Part shown: positions 1-12,715 of the stretch, one piece after another
How positions within the stretch are numbered: position 1 is the first letter of the stretch
How the letters are laid out: the number at the start of each line of letters is the position of its first letter
Assembly: GCA_964057225.1 (NCBI GenBank)
Contig: OZ059898.1
Location: 11,346,001 to 11,410,000 of the forward strand
Reading direction: 5' to 3'
DNA length: 64,000 nt
Origin: Auanema rhodensis
Taxonomy: Eukaryota; Nematoda; Chromadorea; Rhabditida; Rhabditidae
Position numbers and translations under genes: made by a program
The notes under the pieces: generated by a model
Told to the model about the DNA's origin: nothing
Seen by the model: the letters and a program-made list of their open reading frames with translations, nothing else
Databases searched by the model: none

Positions 1-3000
1 CGTTTGCATATTTGTCCAGCAGAATCTTCGTAGTATGGCTTCTTTAGTTTTGTTAATTCCTTGATGTGCTCCAATTGCTGGGTCTTCGTGAAATTCTTCG
101 ATAACCTTGTTGATAAGTTCGCTTTCCCTTGGTAAAATCAAAGCTGGGTGTGGTCGTTTTCTGCTTGGTTTTGTGTATAACATGTTGTCAATGACACAAT
201 AACGATCATTAGAAAGCATGTTCTTTTTCGCTCTGTATTCTATTTCGGCGATAGTTCTCTTTATCCAAGGTGTATCCTCTTGAATTGCTCTAATGTCAGG
301 TACATTAACGAAATTAATTTGAGCTTTCGGAATTTCTTTTGTTTTCTTTTTCTTTTCCGGTTTAGGATCGTTTGCTTCATCTCCAATGTATCGTGAGAGA
401 GCATCACAGACTTTGTTTAGTCTGCCTTCTCGGTATCTTATCTCGATATCGTATTCCTGTATGACTAATTGAAATTTTGCTAGTCTTCCAAAAAGGTCTC
501 TACGAGTCAATAAGCTTGTTAATGGTCGATGGTCTGTGATACAGATTGTATGTGATCCAAGTATATATGTTCGAAACTGAGCTAAAGCGTATACGAGTCC
601 TAACGCTTCTATTTCAATAGGAGCATAGTTGCGTTCCGCTTTTACAAGTTTACGGCTTGCAAATGCAATTGGATGTAAATTTTTGAGTGGTTCATTGGGA
701 TCTTCAGGTTGTAATAACACTGCTCCCACTGCGATATTACTACCGTCACTTTCTATAATGAACATACGGTCTGATCTTGGTGGTTTTAAGACCGGTGCTT
801 GGATCAATTTTCTTTTTAATGTATCAACAGCTTGTTGACTTTTGTCATTCCATTGGAATTCCACATCAAGTTTTGTAAGGTCGTATAAAGGGCTTGCGAT
901 GTGTGCAAAATCCTTAATAAATTTCCGAAAAAATCCTACCATTCCCAAAAATGCTCTTACTCCTGTAGGTGACTTTGGAGCAGGATAGTCTTGAATGGCG
1001 GATACTTTCTGTGGATCTGGTTTGACTCCATCTCTTCCGACAATTAAACCAAGAAATTTTACTTCAGGTCTTGCAAAAGCGCATTTCTTGAGTTTAATTT
1101 TCATGCCTAATTTCTTTACTTCTCTGAGAATCTCAGCTATATCGTCAAGATGTTGTTCTGCAGTGTCTGATATAACAAGTAAATCATCCAAATAAACAAA
1201 GAGTCGGCATTTACATCGGCTTTGAAGGTATCGCACTGCTGTTTGAAAGGTATGTGGCGCTCCACATAACCCCATAGGCATCCTTCTATATTGATAAGTA
1301 CCGGTGTTTGTTGTAAATGCTGTTAATGGTCGATCTGATTTCTTTAATGCTATTTGGAAGAATCCGGATACTAAATCAAAGTTAGAAAAATATTGTGATC
1401 CGGCTGCCATATCGACAATGTCAGAGATGTTAGGTATGATGTACGTTTGCTTGCGAGTGACGTTATTTAGAGCACGGAAATCGGTTACGAAACGGAATGT
1501 TTCATCTTTCTTTTTGACTAAAACTACAGGGCTATTGAAAAGAGATGTGGATGGTTCAATTATATTTTGCTTCAGCATCTCCTGTACCTGTCTTTCGACT
1601 TCTTCTTGTTTGCCTATAGGGATACGCGTTATACGCGGTCTAGGCATGTCCATATCTGTTCTTAGAGGTATTGAATGCTCTACAGGTCCTTTAAATAGTC
1701 CTATTTGTTTATCCTCATTTAAAAATGCATCTCTATTACGTAGAATACAAAGCTGAAGAAGATCTTTTTGTTCTTTAGTTAGGTCGGCGTCTTTTAAATC
1801 AAGATCGTTCATAAAGTCCTGAGGAAAATGAGGTAATTTATTTTCCCAATCCGCTTCGGGTGGTATATAGTCTGGATTGTGTTCGGTCGTAAAGATCTCG
1901 TATTGTGGCAGTACGCCTATTTTTGCTTTGTCAATAATGTTTCCGGGTGATAGATCTATAGGATGATCAGTGTTGTTTTTGAATGTCATGGTAATTGAAT
2001 TGACGTCTCGAAATGCTGTTTCGTAGGTGGTAGATATCGTCTTTTCTTCATCGGGTTGTAGCATGGCGACTTCGTTGTGTGATATGGGTTCAGCTAACCT
2101 CACTGGTATTCTACAGGTCTGATGAGGAAAGATACATTGTGGATTTAAATTTATCAAGTTAATGACAAATGATGTTTTTCTAATATTCCCGTTATTTCCA
2201 TTGGCTAACGGTACTACGCGGTTTCCGATTTCTAACGTTTGTTTGAATGGTCGAAGTTTCATACCGATATTTTGACGATCGAGTGTTTTCATAAAATCTA
2301 ATCCAATTAATGCTGGTGATGGACAGTCTTCATCTCTTGATATGAAGAATGTATGATCTATTTCATATCCAGCAATTTCTACGGTTAAATCAATTGTTCC
2401 AAGAAATCGAAATGCTGATCCGTTTGCTGTCGTTGCAACTGATTTATCCTTTTTTACAAAATCATTCAAAGTTAAGTAATGTAATGTCGAAAGTCTGATA
2501 TAACTAATCGATGATCCTGAATCCCAAAGAGTTAGGATTAGTCTATCGTTAACAGTCATCAATAGCAGTGGTAGAGTTTGATCTTTGCGATTGGAAACTG
2601 AACAAACTATGGGCATAGCTAGTGGAACTAAAGTGAGAAACGATGGATAGTACTGTTTCATTATATTCTTTGGTATTGGCTGATCAGGTTGACTTACTAG
2701 CTCTAATGTTTCTTCATATGTGGGAAGATCGTTGGTTTGATCTCGGAGTTCGATATGCATGACTTGCATGCCTATTGGTTTGAAGAAATATATTTTCGCA
2801 ACGAAGGCTAGTACGATCAGTATAACTACAATAATTGTAATTGCTCCAATAGTGATGAGTGTTCGTTCAATCGTTCCTGCTATTGTATCGACGAATGAAT
2901 TCCATGTACTTTTGGTGAATTCATTGGCTTTGGAGATGTAATCACTACTTTTCTTCAATATGCTGAATGCTGATGATATTTTTGGATCATGATGAATTGT

Positions 3001-6000
3001 GTGAAGCACGTGATTTTGACGAATCGATGCTAAACTAGCACCATAAGCAATGGCTGTTGTCATTGAGTACACTCGAGATGATAAGTTGGTGTATAAGTGT
3101 GCTCCGGTGAATTTTAATGGTGTGATCTTTTCATGATGGAGTCCGTCCCACATGGATATGAGACTGACGTCTACAGTACCATTAATTCCTTTCCATTCAC
3201 CGTCTGTTGACCATACGTCTGTTGGTACGTGATCACAGTTAATTTCTTTACCATGAGGTAATAGGTCTTTCGATCCTGGTGCGGCAAACAGTAATTGTCC
3301 TTCTTGTGTTAATACAGGGGTTTCGAGATAACATGTGCCATTCACAGTGTGATTGTGATATATATTCTTTTGTAATACTACCGGGCAAACATGTATATGT
3401 AATATCTCGCTGCCTACAAATCTTGCGGCTATATCTTCTCTTCCCAGTATTGTACGCATAGCTATTGTTGGTTCAATTTGTAAAATTGATCTCCATAATT
3501 CAAGATACCTATTTTGGATCTCACATATTGATTCGTATAACTCTTTAAAATGTTTCTGCAGTTCTTCTTGAATCATAGTTGTAGCATATTGCAAATGATC
3601 TTGTGCAATTCTGCTTGTTATGTTTTGGCGAAACTGTTGTTCAGAGTCAACTTTTGTGGCAATGTATTGAGCATTAGCCTGTACAGACTCTATATCGGTG
3701 GCTGTAGGCGTTGATGATGCTCTATGTTTACGAATCAAAGATATTGGTGTATATGTAGTTTCTTCCATTATTGGAATTTGTTGATCTTGATGAACAGCGT
3801 AGAGTATAGTAGTTGGCGGCGCGCGGGTCGATATTGTTGCGCGCGCGGTTGTCGTTGCGGTTGTATGGCGCGCCGTTGTTTCGGGCTGGGCCATCGATGA
3901 AGGCGCGCGCGCGGTAGTTGCTGCGGCTGCCCGAGGGCTTGTAGATGTTTGCGGCAGTATTGCGGGATCTGTTGTGATCAGCGCCTCACGATCGATTATA
4001 GGGAGGGCTGCCATCTCGACCGCGCCGCCTGCCGCGTTGCTCGGCGCACGCGTCGTGGTTTGCAACGATTTAAGTTGGATTTTCTCTGTCATTAATCTTT
4101 TTAACTGTTCTGATGATATTCTACTAGATGTATTAGGCAAAATATTATCGTTTAGTAGTGGTAAAAATATTTCCAATAATAAGTCCTTAGAGATGTTGTT
4201 GGGCTCTATGAGCTTGGGATGTGGTCCAATTGGTATTCCAAAATTATTCTTGATGTCATAGAACAATTTATCCGTATCAAGTACAAACATTCGTGAAGAT
4301 GGAAGGTTTATAAATTTTATGTCATCAATATCAGCTGCTGTTTTATTTCTTCTAAGCGTAACGAGAGTTTTTAGCTCATGTACAAGGTCAATTGTATCTT
4401 TTATAAATTTGCTGTTTCTTTCTTCTTGATCAGTTAATAATTGTTTTCTTATTGGTGGCATTTTTACGAATGCTTTCAATATTTCTTGTCTTGATGGAAC
4501 TGTTAATTTGTCTTCAATTATAACTGGTGTATTGGCTAAATCAAGAGCAATAGTTTCAGCACGCTCTCGATAAGTGCCTTCTTTTGTACGAATTAACCGA
4601 TCAAATTCAATAACGGTCAAACGATCTGATATTTGTTGAAGAAGTTGCCTGGATGTTAAATAAGATATTCCAGCTTTAGTAGCTAAAGCTAATTCTCTTT
4701 GAGCAACATATTGTAAAATGGCTTCGTCTTTATCACGGAAATCATATTGTTTGAGAAAATGTCTTAAAGATTTCTCATAAATTTGAATTTTAAAGAAAAA
4801 TTCAAAATTTTCACGATGGGCTATTATCCATTCTTTCAAGGAATATGTAGGGTCTACCATACGTCTTCCTTTAATTAGAGGAATAATTTGTGTAATTCCT
4901 GGATTACTCATAAGTGGTCTTAAAAATGGATATGGGCAAATTCGAAGCGTGTACGTTTCAAAATCTTCAACTTCATTTATTCTATCCTGATCGAATGGGA
5001 ATGAGCATTTTGTAGAAGTTGCGCGTTTAGGTCTTTTGAACGGCAATTTCTTAAATTCTCGTTCAATTAGGAGTGTGATATTGTTATCGTTAGGATATTT
5101 GGGGAATGTTATATAATTTCCTGATGTTGTATGGAATGCTGGTTGTCTAAAGCAGGATGCAATTGGTTTTGGTGTTATTTTACTCGAAAGGATAAGCGCT
5201 GATTGTGTACTTGGAATCAAAATAGTTTCTTTGCTTATTATAGCATCGTAGTAATGCATATCGATATAATTACAACGGGAATCCGATGTTTGGGGATCCC
5301 ATATAATTATTGATGTATTTGATCTGCAATTACCATGATGAGCACTACAACCTTCAGTGTTTAGTATTAAATTGGATAATATTGTATCATCGGGCATGCG
5401 GGTCATGACTCCGCGCTCTAGTACTAAACGCGGCCGCTCCTCGCACTCGTCGCGGCTAAACGCGCGCGCCGGATCATAGGAGGGCTCTGGGGTTGCTTGT
5501 GCTATACTATCGATTCTCTCCAGCTCCATGTTATTCCATTTGCGATCGCGAATCGCCTGCCTGCACTCGTGCGCCGCTATAGGCTGCACCCTATCGATTG
5601 TTCTGTTTGTGTCGCGGAGGAATAACAAATCGCGTACACACAGCTTGTGTACTTCCTTCGAGCAGCGCCACGCGTCCCACTCGTGTGCCGTGTGGTTTCG
5701 CGTGTATAGATGGATTTGTGTACGTAGCACATGATTTGTTTCTGTTAATTTACATTTCTTTACTACTGGTGGAACTAATAAGGCTCCTCCAGTTGCTTTT
5801 GTGCAAATTTGATATGAAGTTACACATGGCAGGAAAATTGCTACTGTGATTGCCATTACAACCGTTAGTGATAACGGTGAAAGGGTCACAGAGTTAATTC
5901 GTGGTGTGCTTCTATCTCGTCCTCTTGATTGATCTCTTTGATTGTTAAAATGGACTCTTCTTTGTCCGTTATGTTCATTAGTCCTTCCTCTTCTATTATT

Positions 6001-7629
6001 GTTTGAAGGATTAAAATTGTTTGAATGCCAGTTGTTATTAAATCGTCCCGAATTTCGTTCATAATTATTGTTACGGCGATAAGTAGCAAAAGAGCCGTTA
6101 CGATTTTGGTTGTTATTATATTTTGAAAAGTTTTTATTTTTCTGATAATTTTGATAATTATGATAATTTTTATTGTTTTGGTTATCACGTGGATAATTAC
6201 GGTCGAAATTTCGGTTATCTCGTCTCTCGTTTGTGCGCGCGAAAGGAGCTAGTGCTTTGTTTACAGCATTGACTAGCATGGACTGCGTGTCTGTTGTCTG
6301 GTTCATTATCGATTCTTCCCAGCGAGCGGCCTCAATCGCATCCGTGAAGGATTTTGGCTTCGCTCGAATCACAGCTGGTTTCAGAGTATTTTTTAGTCCT
6401 CTGAGGAAAGTTGATCTTAATATGTGATCTTTGTGAGGGTCATCCGTGGCAAAAGCGCTTAGTGCAATCGTTCTCAGTGATTGAGCGTAAGCGTCAATTG
6501 TCAGATCCCCTTGGGTTGTATTTTGGAGATTGATCAGCGCGGGGTCCTGATTATATTCAGGACAAAGCTTAGATGTTAGAGCTCTTAACAGGTCATTCCA
6601 TGAACCGGTGGTTTTTAATTGTTCAGGTACTTGCCTGTACGCTTCTTCCGCTGCTTCGTTTTTAAGAAGCAAAGGTAGAAGGGCTAATCTCTCCGGGATT
6701 ACCAGACCTACAGCGTTGGCAAATAGGTTGAATTTAGCCGTGAAATCTCGAAAGTTGCGACTGCCATCATAAGTTGGGCAGTAGGGTGATAACAAGGCTT
6801 GCGCTATGGTTGTTTTCCCTGCCCCAGGTAAAGAAGGTTCAGTTGCCATATTACTTGTACGGGCAGATGGCATTTTTATCACTCTGCCTGTTGTTAATGA
6901 GTTCTCAGACACAGGGGTTGTGTGTACTGAGCGGCTGGGTTGGTTTGGTGCTTTTGAACTTCCTGTTGTTGTATTTGGTAAAATTGGGGTTGAAGTTTGG
7001 TTATCAGTAATAGCAAGATGTGTATGTTCGGGTGGTTGTATGGGAGATAAATTAATGTTTGGAACCGACGAGTATCTATTCGTGTGGCTGGTGTTCAAGT
7101 TTCGATCTTTTGGTGAACGATTGAAGAGATCAGAAACTATGTTTTTAAAAGTTTGTAAACCGCCTGCACTAGTAGTGGCTACTGAAGGTGAAACTGTTGG
7201 TTCAGGGATGGACAGAGAGAGAGATGCGTCCGATTTGCTTGAGTTTTTATTTTTATTTTTCTTATTTTTATTTGAATTAGAGGAGCGTACCTTTTTAGCA
7301 GTAACTGGTGTTTGTTCTTCCACTATGACGGATGTTTCTTCTCCTCCTGGTGGTACGTAATCCTCGTCGCTTAATCGTTCAGTAGGTGAATAAGTGCCTG
7401 CACGAGGAGTAAAGAATTTGTCGGTTTTGTGCTCGGCTTTCTGCTCGTCTTCGATTATAGCGATGCTTTGTGCGCGAGCTCGGCTTCTGGTGAGTGGAGC
7501 TGAGTCTCGCAGATCAAAATCAGTTCGTGTACTGAGAGGTACAGCTGATCGGAATCGCTTATCCACTTTGGTAGCGCTCTTGGTTTGGAAAAACCTTGAG
7601 TGTTTAGTAACGTGGGGGATTTTGAGACG
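1..7629 (-). CDS. Gag-Env-Pol polyprotein of element A0 (open frame, partial at 3' end)
   Basis: I read the frame codon by codon: 2,543 codons with no stop, bounded upstream by TAA at 7632-7630 and running off the left edge. Order on the minus strand: N-terminal region with the FFTPRAGTYSP motif (about 7380-7430), capsid-like Gag (about 6840-6260), an Asn/Arg-rich stretch with no CCHC knuckle (about 6240-5900), hydrophobic signal anchor (about 5880-5810), ectodomain with an RPKR furin-like site (about 5026-5040), membrane span (about 2870-2780), LPTY late-domain-like motif (2727-2716), aspartic protease with DSG (about 2515-2505), RT with YLDD (about 1194-1183), RNase H, and the start of the integrase zinc finger at the edge. 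The first in-frame ATG is at 6876, about 250 codons in; the second, 6849, aligns with the first ATG of element B. GC-rich patches lie in the envelope part. Family assignment is secure; the initiation site is not. Confidence 0.88.
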
Positions 7630-8930
7630 TTAATGAGTGTTATGGATAAGGAATTTTGGAAAAGAGGTGAGAAAGCTGTGAGTAACTGGTTTGTATAGTC
7701 GGCGTTAAGGAATGAATCTAAGTTGTGGCCTTTAACAGAGATCCGCCTACTACCGTATGAAAATTTGGACTTTGTTCGCTCTCCAATTTAATATTCTTAA
7801 ATGTATATAATTCAACCAGTTTGTATATGTTCAAAAATGTTCAGTGCTCACTTGATTGATGCCTGAGAAATCTCATTAGTCCTTATTCCCATTTTTTTTT
7901 CTTTTTCTGACAATTCTGATCTTCTTGGACCCACGAGTGATCGAAAATGCCACGAAAATGGACTTTGGTAAATGTTCAAAGGATTTTAGCGGTTTTCATA
8001 ATGTACATTCGTAATAGCATTACTCTTTTAAGGAAGCAATTTGGAAAACGAATGAGTACCGTAGTCCCATCATGATCAGAAATCTAGTTTTAAAATTATG
8101 GCTAGGAATAGATGACTAAAGATTACAATAACTATATTTAAAGAATTATGGTGTTTAGGAATGAGTCTTATGCTTCAAAACAACAATAACAGTATGAGGA
8201 AGGTGACATATAGTAAGGGGAGAAAATCCAAACTGATATGCTTAAGCCAACACGACCTGATAGACAATCACTAATAATAATTCAGTTCGTAAAATTGTAC
8301 AGGATTTTTCGGACTATAGCGATCTTGAAATTCACTTTTCATAATATTCCTCCCATTTAGGTGAGGTTTCCCGTGTAAATTCAATGCGTTATCAAAATAT
8401 TTTTGGATGTTAATGGCAAAAAGTTGTCTGAACAGAAATGTAACGCAAAATAAAATAGTCCTGATCGCAAAATATGAAATAATCTCAATTTGGTGCGCAA
8501 AATTGTTTCATCCACAAAAATAAAGAAATAACCGTGGCTATTCTTTCCTCGAAGCCAAAATCAATCCTTAAAAGGAGAAAGTGTGGGCATAAATCTCAAT
8601 AAAAATTATCCTTCGGTGAATTTGTTCACTAATTCATCCTAGGGTCCTCAAAAATGCTTCGAGTTCGGGTAACAGAGTATTCGATGTTAACAGCAAGGAT
8701 ATAAAAATTGTTGGGTTCAGACAGACAGAAAATTGTGAACAAACGGGAAAATATAACTTCAGTTTCAAAAAATATAAAATATCCATCTCCAAAAGGAGTG
8801 GTCCTTGCATCTGTTCCCTTTTAAACGTTGTTGGCCCCACCGTATTGTGTTAAGACATGGAGTAGATGGTGTAGAGATATAAGAGAATTCAGATTCAATG
8901 AAATGTAGTAAAAATAACGAAATATAAGAG
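7630..8930 (-). other. 5' leader of element A0, non-coding
   Basis: This is the transcribed leader between the lost PBS and the open frame. It is almost identical to the leaders at 15156-16484, 28875-30203 and 32651-33977. A 68-codon ATG frame (8634-8840) recurs in all copies but has no counterpart in element B, whose leader shares only short nucleotide blocks, so I treat the region as RNA sequence and not as a gene. Confidence 0.7.
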
Positions 8931-9042
8931 ACTGCATGTATAAGGAATATACTTTACAGTTAAAGTGATAGACGCAATGATCTCGTACTTTTTGGAATAA
9001 GATCAAATGGGATCAAAAAATTGATTTGTCATGCAAAATATT

Positions 9043-9124
9043 CGCAGTCAGCAGGATTCGAACCTACGCGGGCAGAGCCCAATTGATTTCTAGTCAATCT
9101 CCTGAACCACTCGGACATGACTGC
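9043..9124 (-). tRNA. tRNA-Ser-AGA: tRNA-Ser(AGA), first complete copy, D-loop variant
   Basis: First full-length copy after the A0 junction. It carries one D-loop change (plus-strand ctcctgaacc in place of ctccttaacc) shared by 11878 and 25597. That shared change is one of the marks showing the three neighbourhoods are copies of each other. The cloverleaf is otherwise intact. Confidence 0.95.
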
Positions 9125-9798
9125 TCGTAAAAGGAATATACTTTACAGTTAAAGTGATACACGCAATGATTTCGTACTTTTTGGAATAAGATCAAAAGGG
9201 ATCAAAAAATTGAATTCTCATGCAAAATATTCGCAGTCAGCAGGATTCGAACCTACGCGGGCAGAGCCCAATTGATTTCTAGTCAATCTCCTTAACCACT
9301 CGGACATGACTGCTTGTAAAAGTAATATACTTTACAGTTAAAGTGATAGCCGCAATGATTTCGTACATATTAGAATTAGATCAAAAAGCATCAAAAAATT
9401 GATTTGTCATGCAAAATATTCGCAGTCAGCAGGATTCGAACCTACGCGGGCAGAGCCCAATTGATTTCTAGTCAATCTCCTTAACCACTCGGACATGACT
9501 GCTTGTAAAAGTAATATACTTTACAGTTAAAATGATAGACGCAATGATCTCGTACTATTTGGAATAAGATCAAAAGGGATCAAAAAGTTGATTTCTCATG
9601 CAAAATATTCGCAGTCAGCAGGATTCGAACCTACGCGTGCAGAGCCCAATTGATTTCTAGTCAATCTCCTTAACCACTCGGACATGACTGCTTGTAGAAG
9701 GAATTTACTTTACAGTTAAAGTGGTAGACGCAATGATCTCGTACTTTTTGGAATAAGAACAAATGGGATCAAAAAATTGATTTCTCATGCAAAATATT

Positions 9799-9880
9799 TG
9801 CAGTCAGCATGATTCGAACCTACGCGGGCAGAGCCCAATTGATTTCTAGTCAATCTCCTTAACCACTCGGACATGACTGC
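9799..9880 (-). tRNA. tRNA-Ser(AGA) variant with A73 and T-stem mismatch
   Basis: The plus strand reads tttgcagtcagcatgattcg at the 3' end of the gene, against ttcgcagtcagcaggattcg in the consensus. The discriminator becomes A in place of G and one T-stem pair is lost. G73 is a main identity element for seryl-tRNA synthetase, so this copy may be poorly charged or mischarged; it may also be a pseudogene. Same variant at 10177, 12634 and 26353. Confidence 0.85.
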
Positions 9881-10176
9881 TTGTAAAAGTAATATACTTT
9901 ACAGTTAAAATGATAGACGCAATGATCTCGTACTATTTGGAATAAGATCAAAAGGGATCAAAAAGTTGATTTCTCATGCAAAATATTCGCAGTCAGCAGG
10001 ATTCGAACCTACGCGTGCAGAGCCCAATTGATTTCTAGTCAATCTCCTTAACCACTCGGACATGACTGCTTGTAGAAGGAATTTACTTTACAGTTAAAGT
10101 GGTAGACGCAATGATCTCGTACTTTTTGGAATAAGAACAAATGGGATCAAAAAATTGATTTCTCATGCAAAATATT

Positions 10177-10258
10177 TGCAGTCAGCATGATTCGAACCTA
10201 CGCGGGCAGAGCCCAATTGATTTCTAGTCAATCTCCTTAACCACTCGGACATGACTGC
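10177..10258 (-). tRNA. tRNA-Ser(AGA) A73 variant, second copy
   Basis: Same A73 and T-stem changes as 9799, carried by a local two-unit (378-bp) duplication in which the variable-arm variant 9988 precedes it, as 9610 precedes 9799. Confidence 0.85.
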
Positions 10259-10365
10259 TTGTAAAAGGAATATACTTTACAGTTAAAGTGATAGACGCAA
10301 TGATTTCGTACATATTGGAATTAGATCAAAAAGCATCAAAAAATTGAATTCTCATGCAAAATATT

Positions 10366-10447
10366 CGCAGTCAGCAGGATTCAAACCTACGCGGGCAGAG
10401 CCCAATTGATTTCTAGTCAATCTCCTTAACCACTCGGACATGACTGC
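10366..10447 (-). tRNA. tRNA-Ser(AGA) variant with B-box/T-loop change
   Basis: The plus strand reads ggattcaaacc in place of ggattcgaacc, which changes C56 to T in the T-loop. That breaks the G19-C56 tertiary pair and alters an invariant B-box base, so both folding and TFIIIC binding should suffer; a tRNA pseudogene is likely. Also at 12823, 18415 and 26542. Confidence 0.8.
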
Positions 10448-12633
10448 TTGTAGAAGGAATATACTTTACAGTTAAAGTGATAGACGCAATAATCTCGTAC
10501 TTATTGGAATTAGATCAAAAAGCATCAAAAAAGTGATTTCTCATGCAAAATATTCGCAGTCAGCAGGATTCGAACCTACGCGGGCATAGCCCAATTGATT
10601 TCTAGTCAATCTCCTTAACCACTCGGACATGACTGCTTGTAAAAGTAATATACTTTACAGTTAAAATGATAGACGCAATGATCTCCTACTTTTTGGAATA
10701 AGATCAAAAGGGATCAAAAAATTGATTTCTCATGCAAAATATTCGCAGTCAGCAGGATTCGAACCTACGCGGGCAGAGCCCAATTGATTTCTAGTCAATC
10801 TCCTTAACCACTCGGACATGACTGCTCGTAAAAGGAATATACTTTACAGTTAAAGTGATACACGCAATGATTTCGTACTTTTTGGAATAAGATCAAAAGG
10901 GATCAAAAAATTGGATTCTCATGCAAAATATTCGCAGTCAGCAGGATTCGAACCTACGCGGGCAGAGCCCAATTGATTTCTAGTCAATCTCCTTAACCAC
11001 TCGGACATGACTGCTTGTAAAAGTAATATACTTTACAGTTAAAGTGATAGCCGCAATGATTTCGTACATATTAGAATTAGATCAAAAAGCATCAAAAAAT
11101 TGATTTGTCATGCAAAATATTCGCAGTCAGCAGGATTCGAACCTACGCGGGCAGAGCCCAATTGATTTCTAGTCAATCTCCTTAACCACTCGGACATGAC
11201 TGCTTGTAAAAGGAATATACTTTACAGTTAAAGTGATAGACGCAATGATCTCGTACTTTTTGGAATAAGATCAAAAGGGATCAAAAAATTGATTTCTCAT
11301 ACAAAATATTCGCAGTCAGCAGGATTCGAACCTACGCGGGCAGAGCCCAATTGATTTCTAGTCAATCTCCTTAACCACTCGGACATGACTGCTTGTAGAA
11401 GGAATATACTTTACAGTTAAAGTGATAGACGCAATGATCTCGTACTATTTGGAATAAGATCAAAAGGGATCAAAAAGTTGATTTGTCATGCAAAATATTC
11501 GCAGTCAGCAGGATTCGAACCTACGCGGGCAGAGCCCATTTGATTTCTAGTCAATCTCCTTAACCACTCGGACATGACTGCTTGTAGAAGGAATATACTT
11601 TACAGTTAAAGTGATAGACGCAATGATCTCGTACTTTTTGGAATAAGATCGAAAGGGATCAAAAAATTGATTTCTCATGCAAAATATTCGCAGTCAGCAG
11701 GATTCGAACCTACGCGGGCAGAGCCCAATTGATTTCTAGTCAATCTCCTTAACCACTCGGACATGACTGCATGTATAAGGAATATACTTTACAGTTAAAG
11801 TGATAGACGCAATGATCTCGTACTTTTTGGAATAAGATCAAATGGGATCAAAAAATTGATTTGTCATGCAAAATATTCGCAGTCAGCAGGATTCGAACCT
11901 ACGCGGGCAGAGCCCAATTGATTTCTAGTCAATCTCCTGAACCACTCGGACATGACTGCTCGTAAAAGGAATATACTTTACAGTTAAAGTGATACACGCA
12001 ATGATTTCGTACTTTTTGGAATAAGATCAAAAGGGATCAAAAAATTGAATTCTCATGCAAAATATTCGCAGTCAGCAGGATTCGAACCTACGCGGGCAGA
12101 GCCCAATTGATTTCTAGTCAATCTCCTTAACCACTCGGACATGACTGCTTGTAAAAGTAATATACTTTACAGTTAAAGTGATAGCCGCAATGATTTCGTA
12201 CATATTAGAATTAGATCAAAAAGCATCAAAAAATTGATTTGTCATGCAAAATATTCGCAGTCAGCAGGATTCGAACCTACGCGGGCAGAGCCCAATTGAT
12301 TTCTAGTCAATCTCCTTAACCACTCGGACATGACTGCTTGTAAAAGTAATATACTTTACAGTTAAAATGATAGACGCAATGATCTCGTACTATTTGGAAT
12401 AAGATCAAAAGGGATCAAAAAGTTGATTTCTCATGCAAAATATTCGCAGTCAGCAGGATTCGAACCTACGCGTGCAGAGCCCAATTGATTTCTAGTCAAT
12501 CTCCTTAACCACTCGGACATGACTGCTTGTAGAAGGAATTTACTTTACAGTTAAAGTGGTAGACGCAATGATCTCGTACTTTTTGGAATAAGAACAAATG
12601 GGATCAAAAAATTGATTTCTCATGCAAAATATT

Positions 12634-12715
12634 TGCAGTCAGCATGATTCGAACCTACGCGGGCAGAGCCCAATTGATTTCTAGTCAATCTCCTTAACCA
12701 CTCGGACATGACTGC
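12634..12715 (-). tRNA. tRNA-Ser(AGA) A73 variant, third copy
   Basis: Same A73 and T-stem changes. It lies 15 units (2,835 bp) from 9799, inside a block that repeats 8931-9880. Confidence 0.85.

Larger units (their letters stand above)
1..8930 (-). mobile_element. Gypsy-type LTR retroelement A0, 5'-truncated, 3' end outside window
   Basis: Read on the minus strand this holds a leader (8930 to 7630) and a gag-env-pro-RT-RNaseH-IN frame (7629 to 1). The leader matches the leaders of the short elements A1, A2 and A3 closely, so A0 is the autonomous form of the same family. The other copies continue for roughly 50 bp into a PBS and a 5' LTR. Here the element stops at about 8930 and passes directly into the end of a tRNA gene and its spacer, so the 5' LTR and PBS are missing. 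The 3' part of integrase and the 3' LTR lie left of the window. Without a 5' LTR this copy should not be able to start its own genomic RNA, yet its frame is intact. Confidence 0.9.

Noticed and set aside
629..7633. Plus-strand frames of 60-184 codons across element A0, and the minus-strand 5886-6188 frame
   Set aside because: The plus-strand frames are antisense and the 5886-6188 frame is an off-frame reading of the real minus-strand polyprotein, which is open in one frame throughout.
8634..8840. 68-codon leader frame repeated at 16155, 29874 and 32772
   Set aside because: Present only because the leader is copied; element B has related nucleotides but no such frame, and nothing recognisable is encoded.
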